Source: AC-32 sp963736055 (lineage in GTDB: Bacteria; Actinomycetota; Thermoleophilia; Gaiellales; Gaiellaceae). Taken from it: 64,000 nt of DNA. The notes under the pieces were generated by a model. The model did not search any database and was not told the origin of the DNA. It saw only the letters and a list, made by a program, of their open reading frames with translations. Made by a program: the position numbers and the translations under genes. The DNA is taken from assembly GCA_963736055.1 (NCBI GenBank), contig CAVTNM010000001.1:186001-250000 (forward strand), given 5' to 3'. Of the stretch, positions 8,239-16,015 are shown one piece after another; within the stretch, counting starts at the first letter, position 1, and each line of letters opens with the position of its first letter.

Positions 8239-9120
8239 GTGGATGAGCTCGTCGACGATCTGCGCTGGGACGTCCCGCTGCGGCTCTTCGGCGGCGTCCA
8301 CTACCTCGAGCTCTCCGGGGAGGAGCCATATGCGCTCTCGGGTGACTGGGAGGACTTCCGCCGGGCGCTCGTCGGCCGGCAGGGATTCCTCGCGCGGTTC
8401 GTTCGGGAGCAGGCGGTGCAGACGAACGAGGTCCAGCGCTGCTTCGCGCTCCTGCCGGCGTTCCTCACGCTCGCCCGTGAAGCGGGGGCCTCTGCGCTCG
8501 ACCTGCTCGAGCTCGGGCCCTCCGCCGGCCTGAACCTGCTCTGGGACCGCTACGCCTACGCCTACCGGCACCGTTCGTGGGGCTCATCCGCGCTGACGCT
8601 GCGCGGCGTGGAGTACGCGCCGGTCCCCGCCGAGGTGCTGGAGACCCGCGTCGACATTCGCTCCCGGCGCGGCGTCGATCTCAAGCCTGTGGACGTGACC
8701 AGGGAGCACGGGGCCAGGCTGCTGCGTGCCTTCCTCTGGCCGGGGCGGGTCGAGCGAGCTCAGCGCCTGCGCCAGGCGATCGAGATCCTCCGGCGCGAGC
8801 CGCCCGAGCTCATCCGAGGGGACTACGTCGAGCTCTTGCCGGAGTTGCTCGCCCAGCGCGACGAGCGGGCGCTGACCGTCGTCTTCCAGACGGCATCGAC
8901 CGGCTACCTGCCGGCAGAGCGGCGGGCCGAGCTGCGGGCGCTGCTCGAGGCGGCCGGCGGCGACGGGCCGTTGGGCTGGATCTCGACCCGGGCTCCCGAG
9001 GAGCGTGAGGAGAAGCGCGACGACGGCTACGAGCTCGAGGTCGCCCTGTGGCCGGGCGGGAAGCGGCGTCTTCTGCTCCGCTGCGACTTCCACGGCAACT
9101 GGATCAGGTGGCGCGCCTGA
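8239..9120 (+). CDS. DUF2332 family protein
   Basis: The product matches the DUF2332 family of uncharacterised actinobacterial and proteobacterial proteins, with blocks such as WDVPLRLFGGVHYLELSGE, LLELGPSAGLNLLWDRY and VVFQTASTGYLPAERRAEL. The GLNLL region recalls a Rossmann/SAM-binding turn, but activity is unknown. GTG 8239 is the first standard start. Clear family-like coding extends upstream in frame to about 8128 (EVFRRQAEHFEALGSPVYA), just after a TGA, where only CTG or ACG codons are available. The true gene is therefore about 37 codons longer. It overlaps the next gene by 13 bp. Confidence 0.85.
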   Translation: MDELVDDLRWDVPLRLFGGVHYLELSGEEPYALSGDWEDFRRALVGRQGFLARFVREQAVQTNEVQRCFALLPAFLTLAREAGASALDLLELGPSAGLNLLWDRYAYAYRHRSWGSSALTLRGVEYAPVPAEVLETRVDIRSRRGVDLKPVDVTREHGARLLRAFLWPGRVERAQRLRQAIEILRREPPELIRGDYVELLPELLAQRDERALTVVFQTASTGYLPAERRAELRALLEAAGGDGPLGWISTRAPEEREEKRDDGYELEVALWPGGKRRLLLRCDFHGNWIRWRA

Positions 9121-9824
9121 TCAGCTCCGCGTCCAATCCTCGGCTGAAGCTCGTGCGCAAGCTCGGTGCGCGCCGCCGGCGCGAGCAGCTCGGGCTCTTC
9201 GCCTGCGAAGGCGAGGATCTGGTCGCGGCCGCACTCGAGGGTGGATGGGAGCTCGAGTTCGCGCTCGTCGACGCCGAGCGCCCGCCGGAGCTCGAGCTGC
9301 CGGCGGCTGAGCCCGTGGCGGGCCGGCTGCTGGCCGCGGTCTCGAGGCTCGGCCACTCGCCGCGCGTGATCGCCGTCTTCCGGGCACAGCGGCCGGAGCG
9401 CGCCCGGCCGGAGCTGGGCCTCGAGCTGTGGCGGGTGCGAGATCCAGGGAACGTGGGAACGCTCGCGCGTGCCGCGGACGCCTTCGGCGGTTACCTCGCG
9501 CTCTCCGAGGGGTGCGCCGATCCGTTCGGGCCCAAGGCGCTGCGGGCCTCGACCGGCTCGATCTTTCGCGTGCCGCTCTCCGAGTTCTCGCCGGAGGGGT
9601 GCGTGGCGCTGCTCTCCCACGGGGCGCCGGCGCTGGCCGAGCTCGAGCCGTCGTTCTCGCGGTTCGTGCTGGGCTCCGAGCGGGAGGGTCTGCCGGACGA
9701 GGTGGTCGCCTCCTGCGCCGCGACGGCGACGGTCCCGCTCGACGGCCGGGCGGAGTCGCTCAACGTCGCGATGGCGGGGACGATCGCGCTCTACGATTGG
9801 CGGCGGGGACATGGAGCTGGCTGA
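9108..9824 (+). CDS. SpoU/TrmH family RNA 2'-O-methyltransferase
   Basis: This is a SPOUT-fold, SAM-dependent RNA ribose methyltransferase. The N-terminal substrate-binding part begins LISSASNPRLKLVRKL, typical of 23S rRNA methyltransferases of the RlmB/TsnR type. The three knot motifs are intact: WRVRDPGNVGTLARAADAFG, LGSEREGLP and SLNVAMAG. GTG 9108 overlaps the DUF2332 gene. The target nucleotide (rRNA versus tRNA) is not deducible. In many genomes this family lies next to pheS-pheT, which occur about 2.4 kb downstream here. Confidence 0.92.
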   Translation: MARLISSASNPRLKLVRKLGARRRREQLGLFACEGEDLVAAALEGGWELEFALVDAERPPELELPAAEPVAGRLLAAVSRLGHSPRVIAVFRAQRPERARPELGLELWRVRDPGNVGTLARAADAFGGYLALSEGCADPFGPKALRASTGSIFRVPLSEFSPEGCVALLSHGAPALAELEPSFSRFVLGSEREGLPDEVVASCAATATVPLDGRAESLNVAMAGTIALYDWRRGHGAG

Positions 9825-10212
9825 CTGGGTCGAGGGGTACCGGCGCGCCTGGGAGGAACGCGACCCGGAGGCGGTCGTGGCGCTGTTCACGGAGGACGCG
9901 TCCTACCGCTCGTCGCCGTTCCGCGAGCCGCCGAACCTGGGGCACGACGGGATCCGCGCCTACTGGGCTCGAGCGACCGCGTCGCAGGAGGACGTCGAGG
10001 TCGAGATGGGGGAGCCGCTCGTCGACGGCAACGTGGTCGCGGTCGAGTGGTGGACGAGGATGCGCTCGGAGGGAGAGGAGGTCACGCTCGTCGGGTGCCT
10101 GCTGCTTCGCTTCGCCGCGGACGGGCGTTGTGAGGACCTGCGTGAGTACTGGAACTTCGAGGGCGGCCGCCTGTCCCCACACGAAGAGTGGGGCAGCTGG
10201 AGGCGTGGCTAG
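9811..10212 (+). CDS. SnoaL-like / NTF2-fold protein
   Basis: A 133-residue NTF2-superfamily protein. The pattern is an N-terminal helix with YRRAWEERDPEAVVALFTED, an early strand (ASYRSSPF) and later strands (VVAVEWWTRM, LVGCLLLRFAADGRCEDLREYW). This fold hosts many small enzymes and binding proteins, so the activity is not predictable. It overlaps the methyltransferase gene by 14 bp. Confidence 0.82.
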   Translation: MELADWVEGYRRAWEERDPEAVVALFTEDASYRSSPFREPPNLGHDGIRAYWARATASQEDVEVEMGEPLVDGNVVAVEWWTRMRSEGEEVTLVGCLLLRFAADGRCEDLREYWNFEGGRLSPHEEWGSWRRG

Positions 10213-10222
10213 ACTGGCGGCC

Positions 10223-10639
10223 ATGGCGAGGATCGCCGGGCTCTGGACGTCGCCGGGCCGCAAGAGCGGACGGTCGGTAGGTCATGAGCGGCTGCGGGCG
10301 CTCGCGGGGCAAGGCATGGAGGGGTGTGCGCACGCCAGGCCGCCGAAGCGCGAGGTGCTGTTCGTCTCGAGCGAGCACCTCGAGTCGGTCGGGGTCGAGC
10401 CCGGTGCCATCCGCGAGAACCTGACCGTGGAAGGCACCGACGTGCAGCAGTGGCCGATCGGCCAGCGAGTCCGCGCCGGCGAGGCGGTCTTCGAGATCAC
10501 GATGGTCTGCGACCCGTGCCATCGGATGGACGAGCTGCGCGACGGTCTCCGGGCGGAGCTGAACGACAAGCGCGGCATGCTGGCCCGAGTCGTCGAGTCG
10601 GGCGAAATCGCCGTCGGCGACGAGATCGAGCTCCTCTAA
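10223..10639 (+). CDS. MOSC domain-containing protein
   Basis: A 138-residue stand-alone MOSC-type protein, the fold of molybdenum-cofactor sulfurase C-terminal domains and of YiiM/MARC-type enzymes. Blocks seen are EVLFVSSEHLESVGVEPGAI, RENLTVEGTDVQQWPIGQ and a conserved-cysteine region FEITMVCDPCHRMDELR, where the family usually has its sulfur-carrying Cys. It begins 10 bp after the SnoaL-like gene and is followed by repeat element copy 2. Confidence 0.85.
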   Translation: MARIAGLWTSPGRKSGRSVGHERLRALAGQGMEGCAHARPPKREVLFVSSEHLESVGVEPGAIRENLTVEGTDVQQWPIGQRVRAGEAVFEITMVCDPCHRMDELRDGLRAELNDKRGMLARVVESGEIAVGDEIELL

Positions 10640-10662
10640 CCGCCACGCCCGTTTCGGCCGCG

Positions 10663-10805
10663 TCCCGGGGTCTGACCCCGGGACATGTCGCTTCGCCGGA
10701 ATCTTTGCACACGTTCAACGTGCTAGTTATGAGCGAATCCAGGGAAATCGCCCCTGATTTGCACCAAACGGACACGGCTGGGGGTCTGACCCCGGGTCAT
10801 GGCCT
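10663..10805. repeat. Two-palindrome interspersed repeat, copy 2
   Basis: This is the second copy of the element seen at 4582-4730. The first palindrome is a perfect 21-mer (10663-10683) and the second carries GGGGTCTGACCCC at 10781-10793. TCTTTGCA starts at 10702, exactly 29 bp from the first palindrome centre as in copy 1, and GTTCAACGTGCT starts at 10713, again at the same offset. The two palindrome centres are 114 bp apart (115 in copy 1). It fills the gap between the MOSC gene and a convergent methyltransferase gene. Confidence 0.8.
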
Positions 10806-10811
10806 GAAGGG

Positions 10812-11516
10812 TCAGCGCGGGCGGCGCGCTACCCAGACCGTGTCTTCGCCGCCGCGGTAGGGGCGGCGGTCGAACCAGCCGAAGCAGCCGAGCACCTGGA
10901 AGCCGGCCCGCTCGAGCAACTCGCGCCACTCGTCCGGGGTGAGCCAGGCCAGCATGAACGTCGTCGCGCCCGAGTCGCCGCGCACGGACAGGGTCAGCGT
11001 CCGCCCGCGAGAGTCCCAGTCGGCGCGCTCGAAGATCCCGGGCTCGCGCTCGAGCCATCGGCCGTGCGTGTCGGCGATGTCGTCCGGGCCGGGCGCGAAC
11101 ACGTCGAAGACGAGCCGGCCCCCCGGCACGAGCAGCTCCCGCGCCGCCGCGAGAGCGCGCACCCGCGCGTCGTCGTCCAACAGGTGCAGGAACGACCGGA
11201 AGGGGCAGGTCACGAGCCCGACGCGCTCCTCCACGGGAGGCGCCTCCAGCTCTCCCAGCCGCAGGTCCAGCAATTCCGCCACACCAGCCAGCTCGGCCCG
11301 CTGCCGGCAGACCTCGAGCATCCCCGGCGACGAGTCGATGCCGATCACCTCGATCCCCTCCGCCGCGGTCGGCACCGCGATGCGACCGGTCCCGACTCCG
11401 AGCTCGACCACCGGGCTACCGGCCCGCCGTGCCTCCTCGACGTAGAACCCCACGTCCTCGGTCACGCTCCGGCTCCACGGGTCGTAGAGCTCGGCGATCG
11501 AGTCGTACAGGCTCAC
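10812..11516 (-). CDS. Class I SAM-dependent methyltransferase (tandem copy 2)
   Basis: A 234-residue methyltransferase with SAM motif I VVELGVGTGRIAVP near residue 37, the acidic motif II (VIGIDSSPGMLEVC) and LLVPGGRLVFDVF. The C-terminus ends GCFGWFDRRPYRGGEDTVWV. It overlaps the start of its paralogue by 4 bp and must have arisen from it by tandem duplication. The substrate is unknown. The last bases lie close to repeat element copy 2. Confidence 0.88.
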   Translation of the reverse strand: MSLYDSIAELYDPWSRSVTEDVGFYVEEARRAGSPVVELGVGTGRIAVPTAAEGIEVIGIDSSPGMLEVCRQRAELAGVAELLDLRLGELEAPPVEERVGLVTCPFRSFLHLLDDDARVRALAAARELLVPGGRLVFDVFAPGPDDIADTHGRWLEREPGIFERADWDSRGRTLTLSVRGDSGATTFMLAWLTPDEWRELLERAGFQVLGCFGWFDRRPYRGGEDTVWVARRPR

Positions 11517-12211
11517 TCCGGCTTGCGCGCCACCCACACGAACTCTTCGCTCGACTCGTCGAACGGCCGCCGGTCGAACCAGCCGTAGAGCGCCTCGACC
11601 TCCAGCCCGGCAACGTCGATCAGCCCTTCCCACTCGGAGCGGTTCAGCCACCAGAGCGAGATCGAGTCACCAGACTCGAGCGTGATGTCGATCCGGTTGT
11701 CCGTCGGCACGTGGTCGACCCGGTGCCGGATGCCGGCCTGGTCGGCCCAGACGCCGTCATTGGCCGCGGCGATGTGCGGGTTGAACACAAAGGCGTTCCA
11801 CGCGAAGCGCCCACCCGGCTTCAGCGAGGCCGCCACCCGCTCGAACACCCGCCGCCGGTCGGCCCACGTCGGCAAGTGCAGCAAGCCGCGAAACGGGCAG
11901 TAGATCAACGCCGCGGGCGAGGCCAGCTCGAGATCCCGCATGTCGCCCTCCCGCAGCTCCAGATCCACGCCCGCCTCGGCAGCCCGCTCCCGCGCCTGCG
12001 CCAGCATCGCGGGAGAGCTGTCGATCCCGAGCACGGGCCCGACCGCCTCCGCCACTGGGATCGCGACCCGCCCGTTCCCGACCGCGAGCTCGACCACCGC
12101 ACCGGCGTCCGCCCCGACCTCACGAGCCAGCTCGACGTAGAACGCGACGTCCTCGGTCATGTGGGAGGCCCAGTCGTCGTAGATCGCGGCAAAGGCGTCG
12201 TAAGCGCTCAC
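11513..12211 (-). CDS. Class I SAM-dependent methyltransferase (tandem copy 1)
   Basis: A 232-residue paralogue of the adjacent gene: both begin VSxYDxxAxxYDxW, share TEDV(A/G)FYVE and the C-terminal GWFDRRP. Its motif I reads VVELAVGNGRVAIP, with Asn instead of the Thr seen in the other copy. GTG 12211 is chosen because both paralogues then start identically. It is divergent to pheS with 24 bp between starts, so the promoters must overlap. Confidence 0.88.
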   Translation of the reverse strand: MSAYDAFAAIYDDWASHMTEDVAFYVELAREVGADAGAVVELAVGNGRVAIPVAEAVGPVLGIDSSPAMLAQARERAAEAGVDLELREGDMRDLELASPAALIYCPFRGLLHLPTWADRRRVFERVAASLKPGGRFAWNAFVFNPHIAAANDGVWADQAGIRHRVDHVPTDNRIDITLESGDSISLWWLNRSEWEGLIDVAGLEVEALYGWFDRRPFDESSEEFVWVARKPE

Positions 12212-12235
12212 GGAAGCCGATGGTACAGTCGCGCG

Positions 12236-13231
12236 GTGGATCCCAAGGCCCTGGAAACCGAGGCGCAAAGCGCGATCGCAAGCGCCGCAAGCCCGCCCGA
12301 GCTGGAGGAGGCGCGGGTGCGCTATCTCGGCCGAAAGAGCGAGCTCGCGCAGGCGCTGAGGGCGGTCCGCGACCGCGAGAGCGGCATGACGCTGAACGGC
12401 GTCCGCGATCGCCTCGAGGCCTCCGTCGAGGCCCGCAGAGCAGAGCTGGAGCGCGCTGAGCTCGACCGTACGCTCACCCAGGACGTGGTCGACGTGACGC
12501 TCCCGGGCGACACGCTGCCCCTCGGCCACCTGCATCCGATCACGCAGGCGCGCCGGCAGATCGAGGACGCGTTCCTCGGCCTCGGCTACGAGATCCGCGA
12601 CGACCGCGAGGTCGAGACCACCGGGTACAACTTCGACAAGCTCGCCTTCGACCCGTGGCACCCGGCCCGCTCGCCGCGGGCCACGTTCTTCTTCGACGAG
12701 CAGCACCTCCTGCGGACCGAGACTTCGCCGAGCCAGATCCACGCGCTCGAGGAGCGCGAGCCGCCGATCTACATGGTCTCGATCGGCCGCTGCTACCGGC
12801 GCGACGCGATCGACGCGACCCACTACCCGATCTTCCACCAGTTCGAGGGCCTGGCCGTCGACCGAGGGCTCACGCTCTCGGACCTGAAGGGCACCTTGCT
12901 CCACGTGATGCGGGCGATCTTCGGCCCGGAGCGGCGCGTCCGCTTCCGTACGCACTACTTTCCGTTCACGGAGCCCTCGATCGAGCCGGACGTCTCGTGC
13001 GGGATCTGCGGCGGCGAGGGCTGCCGCACCTGCCGCTACTCGGGCTGGCTCGAGATGGGCGGCGCCGGGATGGTCGACCCGCGTGTGTTCGAGAACGTCG
13101 GGGTCGACCACGAGGAGTGGACCGGGTTCGCCTTCGGCTGCGGGATCGAGCGCGTCGCCCAGCTGAAGTACGAGTTCCCCGACATCCGCGCGCTCTGGGA
13201 GGGGGACCTGAGGGTCCTCACGCAGTTCTGA
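12236..13231 (+). CDS. pheS: Phenylalanine--tRNA ligase alpha subunit
   Basis: The catalytic alpha subunit of the alpha2beta2 class II synthetase, 331 residues. An N-terminal coiled-coil region (about 1-90) precedes the catalytic core with THYPIFHQFEGLAVDRGL, TDxxP-type motif 2 (RTHYFPFTEPSIEPDVSC) and motif 3 GFAFGCGIERVAQLKY. A small Cys-rich insert (CGICGGEGCRTC) may bind zinc, as seen in some pheS proteins. The GTG start is 24 bp from a divergent methyltransferase gene. Its stop overlaps the pheT ATG by one base. Confidence 0.97.
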   Translation: MDPKALETEAQSAIASAASPPELEEARVRYLGRKSELAQALRAVRDRESGMTLNGVRDRLEASVEARRAELERAELDRTLTQDVVDVTLPGDTLPLGHLHPITQARRQIEDAFLGLGYEIRDDREVETTGYNFDKLAFDPWHPARSPRATFFFDEQHLLRTETSPSQIHALEEREPPIYMVSIGRCYRRDAIDATHYPIFHQFEGLAVDRGLTLSDLKGTLLHVMRAIFGPERRVRFRTHYFPFTEPSIEPDVSCGICGGEGCRTCRYSGWLEMGGAGMVDPRVFENVGVDHEEWTGFAFGCGIERVAQLKYEFPDIRALWEGDLRVLTQF

Positions 13232-15513
13232 TGCGCGTCCCCGTTTCCTGGCTGCGGGACTACGTCCCGCTCGAGATGCCGCTCGCGGAGCTCGCCGAGC
13301 GCCTCTCGATCTCCACGGCCGAGGTCGAGGGCATCGAGCGCCGCGGCGTGCCGGACACCGACGGCAACCTCGGCCTCTTCCGCGTCGGCAAGGTCGTCGA
13401 GGCCGCCAAGCACCCGAACGCCGACCGGCTCCAGCTCTGCCACGTCGACATCGGCGAGGCCGAGCCCCGTCAGATCGTCTGCGGCGCCTGGAACTTCTCC
13501 GCCGGGGCGACGGTCGCGGTCGCCCTTCCGGGCGCGGTGCTCCCCGGCGGGCTCGAGCTGGAGCAGCGCAAGGTCCGCGGCGAGCTCTCGGACGGGATGA
13601 TCCTCGCCGAGGACGAGGTCGAGCTCGGCACCGACCACTCCGGGATCATGGTGCTCCCGGAGGCCGAGCCCGGGACGCCGCTCGTCGACGTGCTCCCGCT
13701 CGTGGAGGACGTGCTGCTCGTCGAGTCGACGGGAAACCGCCCGGACCTGCTCTCGATCTACGGGCTCGCCCGGGAGGTGGCTGCGCTCTACGACCTCGAG
13801 CTGGGACAGGTCCCGGGGTCAGACCCCGAGCCTGGTCCCGAAGAGCCGGTGGACGTGGCCGTCGAGGACTTCGAGGGCTGCCCGCGCTACATCGGACGGC
13901 TCTTCCGAGACGTCGAGATCGGGCCCTCGCCGATCTGGCTCAAGACGCGCCTGCTCAACGCCGGCATGCGCCCGATCAGCAACGTCGTCGACGTGACCAA
14001 CTACGTGATGCTCGCGCTCGGCAACCCGCTGCACGCGTTCGACCTGACCACGCTCCGGGGCGGCAAGATCATCGTCCGCCGCGCCAACCCGGGCGAGACG
14101 ATCCGCACGCTCGACGGTGTCGAGCGCCGCCTCGAGCCGGACGACCTCCTGATCGCCGACGCCGAGCGGGGCGTCGCGCTCGCCGGGATCATGGGCGGTG
14201 AGGAGACCGAGATCGGCGAGTCGACGACGGAGGTGCTGCTCGAGGCGGCCAACTTCGAGCCGACGGCGATCTTCCGGACCTCCGAGCGCCTGCGGCTGCG
14301 CACCGAGGGCTCGAACCGCTGGGAAAAGGGCGTCGACCCGTACCTGGCGGAGCCCGCCGCGAAGCTCGCCACCCAGCTGATCGTCGAGACCGCCGGCGCG
14401 CGCTGGGTCGGCCAGGCCGACGTCAACGACGGGCTCCCGGAGCGGCCGGCGATTCGCTACCGGCCCGAGCGGGCGGACGAGCTGATCGGCATCCCGACCC
14501 CGGCGACCGAGCAGACGGCCTGGCTCGAGCGGCTCGGCTTCGACACGCGCGGCGACGAGGTCGTAACGCCCACTTGGCGCGCCCGCGACGTCACGCGAGA
14601 GGTCGACGTGGTCGAGGAGATCGCACGCGAGCGCCTCGAGGCGGTGCCGTTCACGCTCCCGGAGCGCCGCGAGATGTTCGGCGCTCTCACGCCGCTGCAG
14701 CGCCTCCGCCGCCGCGTCGAGGACGTGCTCGCCGGCCTCGGCCTGACCGAGACGTACACGCCCTCGCTGCGTCCCGACGACCGCGATCCGAACGCGTGGC
14801 GCCTCCCGGAGCCGATCTCGGCCGAGCTGGCGGTGCTGAGGACGTCCCTGCTCCCGAGCCTCGTCGACGCGGCCGGCCGCAACGTCGAGCTGGGGGCCGA
14901 GGACGTCGCGCTCTTCGAGATCGCCCGGGTCTTCCTGCCCGGAGGCGAGCTGCCGGACGAGCACGTGCACGTCGCCGCGATCGTCGACGGCGGCTGGAGC
15001 CGGGCGAAAGGCCTCGTGGAGACGCTCTACGCCGCGCTTCACGCCGAGCCGAGCTTCGAGCGGGCCGCCGACGACCTCCTCCACCCGGGCAAGGCGGCGA
15101 CCCTCGGCTCGGGCCTCGTCGGCGAGCTGCACCCCGCGGTGCTGGACGGCGTCTGGGGGGTCTTCGAGCTCGACCTCGCGAAACTGCTCGAGCAGGTGCG
15201 CGGCGAGGTGCGCTACGCCGACGTCGCCAGCTTCCCCGCACTCCACCAGGACCTCGCGTTCGCCGTCTCCGAGGAGGTCAGCGCCGCAGAGCTCGCCGCC
15301 GCGGCCCGCGAGGCCGCCGGCCCGGAGCTGCGCGAGATCCGCCCCTTCGACGTCTACCGCGGCGAGCAGGTGGGGGAGGGCCGCAAGTCGGTCGCCTTCG
15401 CGGTCAGCTTCCAGTCGGCCGAGCGCACGCTCACCGACGAGGACGCGGCGAGCCTGCGCGAGAAGATCGTCGCCGCGCTGGGCGAGCGCTTCGACGCAGA
15501 GCTTCGCGCTTAG
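13231..15513 (+). CDS. pheT: Phenylalanine--tRNA ligase beta subunit
   Basis: The beta subunit carries tRNA-binding and editing domains. At 760 residues it is full length: N-terminal MRVPVSWLRDYVPLEMPL, an EMAP-II-like domain (about 40-150), the B3/B4 editing region, B5 and the C-terminal ferredoxin-like anticodon-binding domain (FPALHQDLAFAVSEEV). Between the EMAP and B3 domains, residues about 192-204 (GQVPGSDPEPGPEE) are encoded by a palindromic sequence related to the intergenic repeat elements, without breaking the frame. It overlaps the stop of the convergent cyclic-nucleotide gene by 4 bp. Confidence 0.97.
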   Translation: MRVPVSWLRDYVPLEMPLAELAERLSISTAEVEGIERRGVPDTDGNLGLFRVGKVVEAAKHPNADRLQLCHVDIGEAEPRQIVCGAWNFSAGATVAVALPGAVLPGGLELEQRKVRGELSDGMILAEDEVELGTDHSGIMVLPEAEPGTPLVDVLPLVEDVLLVESTGNRPDLLSIYGLAREVAALYDLELGQVPGSDPEPGPEEPVDVAVEDFEGCPRYIGRLFRDVEIGPSPIWLKTRLLNAGMRPISNVVDVTNYVMLALGNPLHAFDLTTLRGGKIIVRRANPGETIRTLDGVERRLEPDDLLIADAERGVALAGIMGGEETEIGESTTEVLLEAANFEPTAIFRTSERLRLRTEGSNRWEKGVDPYLAEPAAKLATQLIVETAGARWVGQADVNDGLPERPAIRYRPERADELIGIPTPATEQTAWLERLGFDTRGDEVVTPTWRARDVTREVDVVEEIARERLEAVPFTLPERREMFGALTPLQRLRRRVEDVLAGLGLTETYTPSLRPDDRDPNAWRLPEPISAELAVLRTSLLPSLVDAAGRNVELGAEDVALFEIARVFLPGGELPDEHVHVAAIVDGGWSRAKGLVETLYAALHAEPSFERAADDLLHPGKAATLGSGLVGELHPAVLDGVWGVFELDLAKLLEQVRGEVRYADVASFPALHQDLAFAVSEEVSAAELAAAAREAAGPELREIRPFDVYRGEQVGEGRKSVAFAVSFQSAERTLTDEDAASLREKIVAALGERFDAELRA
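13804..13841. repeat. REP-like palindrome inside pheT
   Basis: A perfect 15-bp palindrome CGGGGTCAGACCCCG at 13814-13828 lies in a longer imperfect inverted repeat whose arms contain GGACAGGTCCCGG, matching the arms of the 35-bp palindrome at 4582-4616. It falls in the variable linker between the tRNA-binding and B3 domains, where extra residues are tolerated. The pheT frame is kept. Confidence 0.6.
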
Positions 15514-15923
15514 ATAGCCGCCGGAGCGAGCCGCTCGGCGAGCTCCACGAGCACCTTGCGCTGGATCTCCGGCGAGTCGTCCATCAGGCGGCGGAACGAG
15601 CGGTCGGTGATCACGAGCGCGCGCACCGGCGTGGTGGCGGTCACGGTCGCGGTGCGCGGAGAATCGGAGACGAGGGCGATCTCGCCGAAGAAGTCGCCGG
15701 CGCCGAGCTTGTTGATGCTCTGGCCGCTCTTGGTCACGTCGGCCTCGCCCTCCAGCAGCACGAAGAACTCGCGGCCGCGCGAGCCCTCCTTCGTCATCTC
15801 CTTGCCCTCGCCGAGGTCGATCTCGTCCGCGATGTGCGCGATCTCCTCGAGCTCGTGCTTGGAACAGCTCGAGAAGAGCGGGACTTTCTTGATCAGCTCG
15901 ACCTTCTCGTTGCGGTGCAGCAC
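15510..15923 (-). CDS. Cyclic nucleotide-binding domain protein
   Basis: A 137-residue stand-alone cNMP-binding domain. The beta-roll reads FFVLLEGEADVTKSG, and the phosphate-binding cassette GAGDFFGEIALVSDSPRTATV has the FGE...R-T-A pattern needed to bind cyclic nucleotide. No DNA-binding or catalytic domain follows, so it would act as a small sensor or regulatory subunit. It is convergent with pheT (4-bp overlap). Two other genes here (28596, 38089) carry similar domains. Confidence 0.9.
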   Translation of the reverse strand: MLHRNEKVELIKKVPLFSSCSKHELEEIAHIADEIDLGEGKEMTKEGSRGREFFVLLEGEADVTKSGQSINKLGAGDFFGEIALVSDSPRTATVTATTPVRALVITDRSFRRLMDDSPEIQRKVLVELAERLAPAAI

Positions 15924-16015
15924 GTGACGAGTCTAAGCCATCCGTGAAAACCAAATAGTCGCCTGCGGGCGTATGCGCTACCGTGAAGCCGCTCATCGTC
16001 GAGGAGGGTCTACTC

